The notes under the pieces: generated by a model
The model's input: only the letters and a program-made list of their open reading frames with translations
What the model was told of the DNA's origin: nothing
The model's database searches: none
From: JBHHXR01 sp046757205
Lineage (GTDB): Bacteria; Pseudomonadota; Alphaproteobacteria; Rhodobacterales; Rhodobacteraceae
Assembly: GCA_046757205.1 (NCBI GenBank)
Contig: JBHHXR010000103.1
Coordinates: forward strand, 1-11,722
Length of the DNA: 11,722 bases
Direction of reading: 5' to 3'
Made by a program: the position numbers and the translations under genes
Part shown: in pieces, positions 6,459 through 11,722 of the stretch
Layout of the letters: every line of letters begins with the position of its first letter
Numbering within the stretch: the first letter of the stretch is position 1

Positions 6459-7649
6459 TCAGGCCGCCCTCGCCGCGCTGTGTCCGGCGGTTTCGCGGTA
6501 GTATTGCTGCGCCGCCGCGACGCCCGACCCAAGGGTAACAGGAAAGCCGAGATCGGCCATGACCATCTCCGCCGTGGCTATGCCCGACAGCGCCATGACG
6601 TCGGTCATGCTGCCCAGATGGCCGATGCGGAACACCTTGCCGGCAACCTCGCCCAGTCCGACACCGAAGGCGACGCCGTATTTCTCGGCCGCATGGGTGA
6701 CGAACAGCGTACCGTCAAAGCCTTCGGGCACGCGAACCGCGCTGACGGTATCGGAATAGAGATCGGGCGATTGCGCACACAGGTCCAGCCCCCAGGCGCT
6801 GACCGCCCGGCGTATCCCTTCGGCAATGCGGAAATGCCGTGCGAAGACGTTCTCCAGCCCCTCCTCCAGCAGCATGTCGAGCGCCGCCGACAGGCCGCAG
6901 ATCAGGTTGACCGGCGGCGTGTAGGGGTAGCCGCCGCCGGCATTGGCCTTGGCCATGTCGCGGAAATCGAAGAAGCAGCGCGCACATTGCGCGCTTTCCA
7001 TCGCCGCCAGCGCCTTCCGGCTGATGCCGAGGATGGCAAGTCCCGGCGGCAGCATGAAACCCTTCTGGCTGCCGGTGACGGCGATATCGACGCCCCACTC
7101 GTCCATGCGGAAATCCATCGAGGCGATGGAACTGACGCCATCGACCAGCAAGAGCGCGGGATGCCTGGTGGCGTCCAGCGCGCGGCGGATCGCGGCAACG
7201 TCGCTGCGCACGCCGGTAGCGGTTTCGTTGTGGGTGACGAGGACCGCCTTGATGTCGCGGCCGGTGTCGGCGGCGAGCGCGTCCTTGTAGCGGCCGGCCG
7301 GCGCGCCGGCGCCCCATTCCGCCTCGATGACCTCGACGATCAGGCCGTGGCGGCGGCACATTTCGATCCAGCGCTGCGAGAACATGCCGTTGCGCGCCGC
7401 GAGAATGCGGTCGCCCGGCGACAGCGTGTTGGTGATCGCCGCCTCCCACCCGCCGGTGCCGGTGGCGGGAAACACCAGGACCTCGCCGGTCTCGGTCTTC
7501 AGCACGCGCTTCAGCTTGCCGAATACCGGCTTGAACAAGGCAACAAAGCTCTGAGAGCGGTGGTCGACGGTCGGAACGTCGATGGCGCGGCGCAGGCTGT
7601 CGGGGATGTTGGTGGGACCGGGTATGAACACCGGGTTTTGCGTGGACAT
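6459..7649 (-). CDS. bhcA: L-aspartate:glyoxylate aminotransferase BhcA (class V aminotransferase)
   Basis: 396 residues, first gene of the bhc operon. It is inferred to transfer the amino group of L-aspartate to glyoxylate, giving oxaloacetate (the cycle's product) and glycine (the acceptor for BhcC). It is a class V, fold-type I PLP enzyme like alanine/serine-glyoxylate aminotransferases. Visible are the N-terminal FIPGPTNIP, the phosphate-binding ATGTGG (62-67), VDGVSS with Asp170 for the pyridine nitrogen, and Lys196 in TGSQKGFMLPPG as the Schiff-base lysine. The late segment FRIGHLGSM is typical of the family. The start at 7649 has a perfect GGAGG (7656-7660) 6 nt upstream. Homology alone would suggest alanine-glyoxylate or serine-glyoxylate aminotransferase; the neighbouring bhcB, bhcC, bhcD and bhcR decide for aspartate-glyoxylate. 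Confidence 0.93.
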   Translation of the reverse strand: MSTQNPVFIPGPTNIPDSLRRAIDVPTVDHRSQSFVALFKPVFGKLKRVLKTETGEVLVFPATGTGGWEAAITNTLSPGDRILAARNGMFSQRWIEMCRRHGLIVEVIEAEWGAGAPAGRYKDALAADTGRDIKAVLVTHNETATGVRSDVAAIRRALDATRHPALLLVDGVSSIASMDFRMDEWGVDIAVTGSQKGFMLPPGLAILGISRKALAAMESAQCARCFFDFRDMAKANAGGGYPYTPPVNLICGLSAALDMLLEEGLENVFARHFRIAEGIRRAVSAWGLDLCAQSPDLYSDTVSAVRVPEGFDGTLFVTHAAEKYGVAFGVGLGEVAGKVFRIGHLGSMTDVMALSGIATAEMVMADLGFPVTLGSGVAAAQQYYRETAGHSAARAA

Positions 7650-7684
7650 GGCTGGCCTCCGATTCGCGGCTGCGGGCTTGCACT

Positions 7685-7720
7685 TCGCAATTTACAGGTC
7701 GCGCAAGGACATCGCAATTT
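7685..7720. repeat. Direct repeat of AAATTGCGA overlapping the bhcA promoter
   Basis: The 9-mer TCGCAATTT (AAATTGCGA on the minus strand) occurs at 7685-7693 and again at 7712-7720, 27 bp apart. One copy covers the proposed -10 and the other the proposed -35 of bhcA. It could be a second regulator-binding pattern or simply a by-product of the promoter elements. Confidence 0.4.
7689..7717 (-). promoter_or_regulatory. Candidate sigma-70-type promoter of the bhcABCD operon
   Basis: On the minus strand TTGCGA (7712-7717) and TAAATT (7689-7694) are separated by exactly 17 nt, each matching four of six consensus bases. The predicted transcription start is near 7682, leaving a leader of about 33 nt to the bhcA ATG at 7649. 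The modest -10/-35 match suits an activator-dependent promoter. Confidence 0.5.
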
Positions 7721-7723
7721 TTT

Positions 7724-7738
7724 TGAAATAATTTTTCA
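7724..7738. promoter_or_regulatory. Candidate BhcR operator (TGAAA-N5-TTTCA)
   Basis: A perfect 5-bp inverted repeat with a 5-nt spacer, TGAAATAATTTTTCA, lies between the two divergent promoter candidates. It is 6 nt from the -35 of bhcA and one base from the -35 of bhcR. IclR-family operators are often short A/T-rich palindromes of this form; those of KdgR and IclR contain GAAA...TTTC arms. Its centre would be about -49 for bhcA, a usual place for an activator. Assignment to BhcR is inference from position. Confidence 0.5.
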
Positions 7739-7739
7739 C

Positions 7740-7770
7740 TTTACACATTTGCTGTTTTCTTGCATAAAAT
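7740..7770 (+). promoter_or_regulatory. Candidate promoter of bhcR
   Basis: On the plus strand TAAAAT (7765-7770) matches five of six bases of the -10 consensus. TTTACA (7740-7745) matches five of six of the -35, but at a long 19-nt spacing; TTACAC one base later gives 18 nt. The predicted start is near 7777, leaving about 80 nt of leader before the bhcR ATG. Confidence 0.4.
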
Positions 7771-7794
7771 CAAAGCGTTGTATTTTTCGCTTGG

Positions 7795-7809
7795 TGAAAT
7801 ATTATTTTG
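7795..7809. promoter_or_regulatory. Second, degenerate copy of the TGAAATA operator motif
   Basis: TGAAATATTATTTTG matches the perfect palindrome at 7724-7738 at 11 of 15 positions. The left half-site is intact and the right half-site is degenerate. The two copies are 71 bp apart and this one falls inside the predicted bhcR leader. It may be an auxiliary or autoregulatory site. In such AT-rich DNA chance similarity is a real possibility. Confidence 0.3.
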
Positions 7810-7858
7810 GTTGAACTCTTGTCACGTCCAGTGAGTGTCAACGGGAAACGGGGAAGGC

Positions 7859-8686
7859 ATGGAATCAGACCACAAGCGCCTGCGCGGCCGTCCGCGCGGA
7901 TTCAACGTTCAGCCCGGCGCCAACCGTATTCAGTCGCTGGATCGCGCGGTCGGGATACTCAAGGTGCTGGCGGCTGCCGATGGATTGTCGCTGACCGAAA
8001 TCGCCGAGGCATCCGGGCAGGCGCCGGCCACCGTATACCGTATCCTGACGACCTATCAGTTGCAGCACATGGTCGAGTTCCAGGAAGACCTCCAGCTCTG
8101 GTTCGTCGGACCGGAAGCGTTCCGCATAGGAAGTGCCTTCCTGAAACGAGCCGATGTCGTGGAACGCGCCCGCCCCGTCATGCGCCAACTCATGCTCGAT
8201 ACCGGCGAAACGGCCAATCTTGCGATCGCCGACGGCGCGGACGTCGTTTTCCTCAGCCAGGTCGAATCGCGCGATCACATACGCGCATTCTTCCGTCCCG
8301 GCACACGCGGCCCGATACATGCTTCGGGCATTGGCAAGGCGCTGATGGCGTATTTCCCTGACCAGGCCGTGGACGCCATTCTTGCGCGCCAGGGGCTTGA
8401 GGCCTTTACCACCAAGACAATAACCAACGCCGAGGCCCTGCGCCGCGATCTCACGGCGGTACGCTCGCGTGGCTGGTCGCTCGATGACGAGGAACGGACC
8501 AGCGGCATGCGCTGCATCGCGGCGCCGATCTTCAACGAATTCGGCGAGGCCGTGGCCGGCGTCTCGATATCGGGGCCGACCGTCCGGCTGCCCGACGAAG
8601 AGGCCGCCCGGCTCGGCGAACGGGTCAGGGAATCCGCCGATGCCATTACTGCCGCCGCCGGCGGAAAACAGCCGGGCGCGCCGTAG
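7859..8686 (+). CDS. bhcR: IclR-family transcriptional regulator BhcR
   Basis: 275 residues, divergent from bhcA and inferred to control the bhc operon. In Paracoccus denitrificans the corresponding BhcR is described as an IclR-type activator of the BHAC genes that responds to glyoxylate. A winged helix-turn-helix spans about residues 23-85 (RIQSLDRAVGILKVL start, recognition part around SGQAPATVYRIL). The IclR effector domain covers about 100-265, with GTRGPIHASGIGKA and an RGWSLDDEE segment typical of the family. The N-terminus carries RLRGRPRG (residues 7-14), an AT-hook-like core. ATG 7859 is chosen over GTG 7835 because a purine-rich GGGGAAGG (7850-7857) precedes ATG, while nothing like a ribosome binding site precedes GTG. 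The short SD-to-ATG distance is a little unusual. Confidence 0.9.
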   Translation: MESDHKRLRGRPRGFNVQPGANRIQSLDRAVGILKVLAAADGLSLTEIAEASGQAPATVYRILTTYQLQHMVEFQEDLQLWFVGPEAFRIGSAFLKRADVVERARPVMRQLMLDTGETANLAIADGADVVFLSQVESRDHIRAFFRPGTRGPIHASGIGKALMAYFPDQAVDAILARQGLEAFTTKTITNAEALRRDLTAVRSRGWSLDDEERTSGMRCIAAPIFNEFGEAVAGVSISGPTVRLPDEEAARLGERVRESADAITAAAGGKQPGAP

Positions 8687-8712
8687 GTTGCGGCCGGAAA
8701 TCCCGCCTGACA

Positions 8713-8728
8713 CCGCCGAGCACGGCGG
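8713..8728 (+). terminator. Weak hairpin after bhcR
   Basis: CCGCCG-agca-CGGCGG forms a perfect 6-bp stem with a tetraloop 26 nt after the bhcR stop. No T-run follows, so an intrinsic terminator is only possible, not shown. Confidence 0.25.
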
Positions 8729-8878
8729 CGGATACGCTGAATCGCGCCGATATCGTGTCGGAACGATCCCGGTTAGGCGCAAAATCGCTCCTTCTTTCAT
8801 GCGAAATTCACCGGTGCCGTTTCATTGTCGCGATTCACGGACTAGACTGCGGCCAACAACAGATATCGAGGCAAGTTC

Positions 8879-10618
8879 ATGAGATTTCGCCGTCGGGCCG
8901 CCCAGGCCCCGGGGGAGCTGTCCGCCGTATTGAAATCCGGGCGCGGCCTGCTGGTCTCCGTCGGTGTTTTCAGCGTTTTCGTCAATATGCTGATGCTGAC
9001 CGGACCGTTGTTCATGCTGCAGATCTATGACCGGGTACTGAGCAGCCGGTCCGAGGAAACCCTGCTGGCGCTGTTCCTGCTGGTCACCGCGTTGTTCGCT
9101 ATCATGGGCGTGCTGGATTACGTGCGCGGCCGCGTGGCGGCGCGGGTCGGGGCGAGCTTTCAGTCACAGCTCGACCAGCGTGTCTTCAAGGCCTTGCTGG
9201 AGCGCTCGCTGCACCCTGAAACCCGGTCACGGCCGCTGAGCGGCTTGCAGGATCTGGAATCGATCCAGCGATTCCTCTCCTCGCCGGTGGCGCTGGCGAT
9301 CTTCGATCTCCCATGGGTGCCGCTCTTCTACGGCGCGATCTTCATCTTTCACCCGGCGCTCGGCTGGCTCGCGGTAATGGGCGGCCTGATTCTGGTCGCG
9401 ATCACGCTGTTCAACCAGCTCCTGACCAGCAAACCGGTGCGCGACGCCAATGTCGCCGCCGCGCAAAGCCAGGCTTTCGCGGAAGACATCCGCAGCCAGA
9501 GCGAACTCGTGCTTGGCCTGGGCATGGTCGAAGCCGCGATCGCCCGGTGGCGCGCGTCGCGCGACCGTTCGCTGGCGGCCACGATTTCCACCAGCGACAA
9601 GACCGGCACGTTCGGCTCCATGTCGAAGACCTTCCGCTTTTTCCTGCAATCGGCGATGCTGGCGATGGGCGCGTTCCTGGTGCTCAAGGGCGAGATGACG
9701 GCCGGCGCGATGATCGCCGGATCGATCATGCTGGGCCGGGCGCTGGCGCCCATCGAACAGGCCATCGGCGCCTGGCCGGTCGTCCAGCGGGCGCGGCACG
9801 GCTGGATTTCCCTGAACGGGCTTCTTCAGGCAACGCCGCCCGAACCGGAACGCACCAGGCTGCCGCGCCCGAAGGCGCATCTGGTGGTCCAGCAGGTCTC
9901 GGTCATTCCGCCGGGCGAGGACATGGCGACGCTGAGGATGATGAGTTTCGAACTGCTCCCCGGAACCGCGCTCGGCATCATCGGCGCCAGCGGCGCGGGA
10001 AAGACCTCGCTTGCCCGGGCGATCACCGGCATATGGCGCCCGGCGGCCGGCGAAATCCGTCTCGACGGCGCGACGCTCGACCAGTACGGCGGCAAGGCAC
10101 TGGGTGAGCATATCGGCTACCTGCCGCAGGACGTGGCGCTGTTCAACGCGACGGTGGCGGAAAACATCGCCCGCCTGGCGCCGCGGCCCGATCCGGCACT
10201 GGTCGTCGAGGCGGCAAGGAAAGCCGGCGCGCACGACATCATCCTGAAAATGCCGGATGGCTACGACACCAAGGTTCCGGCCGGCGGCGGGCGGCTGTCG
10301 GGAGGCCAGAAACAGCGCATCGGGCTGGCCCGCGCTCTTTACGGCGATCCGGTGCTTCTGGTGCTGGACGAACCGAACTCGAATCTCGACTCGCACGGCT
10401 CCAACGCGCTCAACGAATCGATCCGAAGGATGAAATCGCAGGGCAAATCGGTGATCATCATCGCCCACCGCCCCGCCGCCATCGCCGAATGCGAGCTTCT
10501 CATGGTGATCGAGGACGGCCGTCGCAAGGCGTTCGGCCCGCGCGACGAGGTGCTGAAGGAACAGGTCCGCAACTACACCCAGGTTTCCGGCACCATCGGC
10601 GCGGAGGCGCGAAAATGA
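8879..10618 (+). CDS. Type I secretion system permease/ATPase (PrtD-like ABC transporter)
   Basis: 579 residues. It is the inner-membrane ABC exporter of a type I secretion system, energising one-step export of a C-terminal-signal substrate. The N-terminal half is a transmembrane domain with hydrophobic segments near residues 22-45, 56-77, 135-180 and 255-290. The nucleotide-binding half has Walker A GASGAGKT (369-376), Q-loop YLPQDVALF, signature LSGGQ (473-477), Walker B LVLDEP (Asp497, Glu498) and switch His530 in IIAHRP. All catalytic residues are present. There is no N-terminal C39 peptidase or C39-like domain, so it resembles the PrtD class (proteases, lipases, S-layer or RTX proteins) rather than HlyB or bacteriocin exporters. 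ATG 8879 has GAGG (8868-8871) 7 nt upstream. The stop overlaps the start of the next gene as ATGA. The substrate is unknown. Confidence 0.93.
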   Translation: MRFRRRAAQAPGELSAVLKSGRGLLVSVGVFSVFVNMLMLTGPLFMLQIYDRVLSSRSEETLLALFLLVTALFAIMGVLDYVRGRVAARVGASFQSQLDQRVFKALLERSLHPETRSRPLSGLQDLESIQRFLSSPVALAIFDLPWVPLFYGAIFIFHPALGWLAVMGGLILVAITLFNQLLTSKPVRDANVAAAQSQAFAEDIRSQSELVLGLGMVEAAIARWRASRDRSLAATISTSDKTGTFGSMSKTFRFFLQSAMLAMGAFLVLKGEMTAGAMIAGSIMLGRALAPIEQAIGAWPVVQRARHGWISLNGLLQATPPEPERTRLPRPKAHLVVQQVSVIPPGEDMATLRMMSFELLPGTALGIIGASGAGKTSLARAITGIWRPAAGEIRLDGATLDQYGGKALGEHIGYLPQDVALFNATVAENIARLAPRPDPALVVEAARKAGAHDIILKMPDGYDTKVPAGGGRLSGGQKQRIGLARALYGDPVLLVLDEPNSNLDSHGSNALNESIRRMKSQGKSVIIIAHRPAAIAECELLMVIEDGRRKAFGPRDEVLKEQVRNYTQVSGTIGAEARK

Positions 10619-11722
10619 GCGACATTCCCCCGATCAAGAAATGGAAAACGGGCAGGCTGTTGCTCACCGGTTTCCTGGCTCTGGTCGTTCTGGTCGCCGG
10701 GCTTGGCGGCTGGTCGGCGGTGGCGCGGATTTCCGGCGCCGTGGTGGCGTCCGGCATGATCGAGGTCGAAGGCAGCCGCCAGGTCGTCCAGCACCCGGAC
10801 GGCGGCGTGGTCGGCGAGATCAACGTCGAAGACGGCGACTTCGTGCAGGCCGGCGACGTGCTGTTGCGGCTCGACGGCACGCTGCTGAAGACCGGTCTGG
10901 CGATCACCGAGGGCCAGCTCTTCGAGACCATCGCACGCCGCGGCCGCCTGCAGGCCGAACGCGACGGCAGCGATCACGTGACCTTCGACGACGAGATCGC
11001 TCTGCGCGCCAGGACGGACCCCAAGGTGGCCGAGCTTGTCGACGGCCAGGTCCGGCTGTTCGACGCCCGGCGCGTGTCGCTGCAATCCGAAGCCTCGCGG
11101 CTGGCCGAACGGCGCGACCAGTTCAGGAAACAGATCGAGGGGATCAACGCGCAGATCGCCGCCACCGAGCGGCAACTGGAGTTGATCAAGGTGGAACTGA
11201 AGGACGCGCAGGCGCTGCTTGCGAAGGGCCTGATCCAGGCCAGCCGCGTCACCAACCTGCAGCGCGAGGAAGCCCGGCTTCTGGGAGCGCAGGGCGAGTT
11301 GACGGCCTCGGTGGCGCGGAACAACGGCCAGATCGCCGAGATCGACATCCAGATCCTGCGCCTTACGTCGGACCGCCGCGAGCAGGCGATCACCGCCCTG
11401 CGCGACCTGGAATTCAAGGAAATCGAGCTGCGCCAGAAACGCGCCTCGGCACTGGAAACGCTGTCGCGGCTGGACGTGCGGGCGCCGGTCTCCGGCCTCA
11501 TCTACGGCATGAAGGTGCACGCCCTGCGCTCGGTGGTGCGCGCCGCCGAGCCGCTGATGTACGTGGTGCCGCAGGACACGCCGCTGGTCATCAACAGCCG
11601 CATCCCGGCGATCCATATCGACCAGGTGCATGTCGGACAGCAAGCCGGCCTGCGCTTCCCCACCTTCGACATGCGGACGACGCCGGAAATCCTCGGTTCC
11701 GTCACCAAGGTCTCGGCCGACG
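10615..11722 (+). CDS. HlyD-family type I secretion membrane fusion protein (3' partial)
   Basis: 369 codons are visible before the window ends; the frame has no stop. It is the periplasmic adaptor that links the ABC exporter to a TolC-type outer membrane channel. The ATG at 10615 overlaps the ABC gene's TGA, so the two are translationally coupled. The protein has a short cytoplasmic tail and one membrane anchor at about residues 13-38. The first lipoyl half-motif follows (HPDGGVVGEINVEDGDFVQAGDVLLRLD). A long Glu/Arg/Gln-rich coiled-coil hairpin covers about 95-290, then the second lipoyl half (VRAPVSGLIYGMKV). The beta-barrel segment with VPQDTPLVI and IHIDQVHVGQQA ends in VTKVSAD at the edge. 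This matches the PrtE/HlyD family, usually around 430-450 residues, so perhaps 70 residues are missing. Confidence 0.93.
   Translation, partial: MSDIPPIKKWKTGRLLLTGFLALVVLVAGLGGWSAVARISGAVVASGMIEVEGSRQVVQHPDGGVVGEINVEDGDFVQAGDVLLRLDGTLLKTGLAITEGQLFETIARRGRLQAERDGSDHVTFDDEIALRARTDPKVAELVDGQVRLFDARRVSLQSEASRLAERRDQFRKQIEGINAQIAATERQLELIKVELKDAQALLAKGLIQASRVTNLQREEARLLGAQGELTASVARNNGQIAEIDIQILRLTSDRREQAITALRDLEFKEIELRQKRASALETLSRLDVRAPVSGLIYGMKVHALRSVVRAAEPLMYVVPQDTPLVINSRIPAIHIDQVHVGQQAGLRFPTFDMRTTPEILGSVTKVSAD

Noticed and set aside
6435..7814. 459-residue plus-strand open frame opposite bhcA
   Set aside because: Shadow of bhcA with no recognisable domain; it crosses the AT-rich regulatory region, where it picks up an unrelated Lys/Phe-rich tail.
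7835..7858. GTG start for bhcR eight codons upstream
   Set aside because: No Shine-Dalgarno-like sequence precedes GTG 7835, whereas a purine-rich GGGGAAGG precedes ATG 7859.
8820..8848. Promoter for the secretion genes (TAGACT at 8843-8848)
   Set aside because: The -10-like hexamer matches four of six bases, but no acceptable -35 lies at 16-18 nt spacing, so I do not call it.
1..11722. CRISPR arrays, insertion sequences or phage genes
   Set aside because: No regularly spaced repeats, transposase, integrase or terminal inverted repeats were seen anywhere in the window.

Overview
The window looks like an alphaproteobacterial chromosome of high GC, probably marine or a relative of Rhodospirillales/Rhodobacterales. 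This is an inference from the gene families, the GC-rich codon use and the gene order, not from a phylogenetic marker. It holds eight protein genes (two cut by the window edges), one tRNA gene and one well-structured divergent regulatory region.

Left part (1-2774, plus strand): a probable GABA-catabolic pair. A 5'-truncated succinate-semialdehyde dehydrogenase-like gene is followed after 19 nt by a class III aminotransferase that closely resembles plant-type pyruvate/glyoxylate-dependent GABA transaminases. A 331-nt gene-free stretch then leads to a tRNA-Pro(CGG) gene on the minus strand (3106-3182, CCA encoded). Base composition appears lower in GC to the left of the tRNA than to the right, so the tRNA may mark the edge of an integrated segment.

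Central part (3323-8686): a complete beta-hydroxyaspartate cycle (BHAC) cluster. bhcA-bhcB-bhcC-bhcD form a tight minus-strand operon and the IclR-type regulator bhcR is divergent. Routine annotation would call these genes alanine-glyoxylate aminotransferase, threonine dehydratase, D-threonine aldolase/DSD1 family, ornithine cyclodeaminase and IclR regulator. Together they match the glyoxylate-assimilation route described in Paracoccus denitrificans. BhcC condenses glyoxylate with glycine to beta-hydroxyaspartate. BhcB dehydrates it to iminosuccinate, BhcD reduces that to L-aspartate, and BhcA transfers the amino group to a second glyoxylate, giving oxaloacetate and regenerating glycine. The net result is that two glyoxylates become one oxaloacetate without loss of carbon. 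The AT-rich bhcA-bhcR intergenic region has two back-to-back promoter candidates with a perfect TGAAA-N5-TTTCA inverted repeat exactly between them, a good candidate BhcR operator.

Right part (8879-11722, plus strand): a type I secretion pair, a PrtD-like ABC transporter overlapping by ATGA with an HlyD/PrtE-like membrane fusion protein that runs off the window. No secreted substrate and no TolC-like outer membrane protein is visible.

The BHAC itself is a described system. The less ordinary points are the possible metabolic link between the neighbouring GABA transaminase (glycine from glyoxylate) and the cycle, the architecture of the operator region, the AT-hook-like tail of BhcR and the altered residues in the semialdehyde dehydrogenase.
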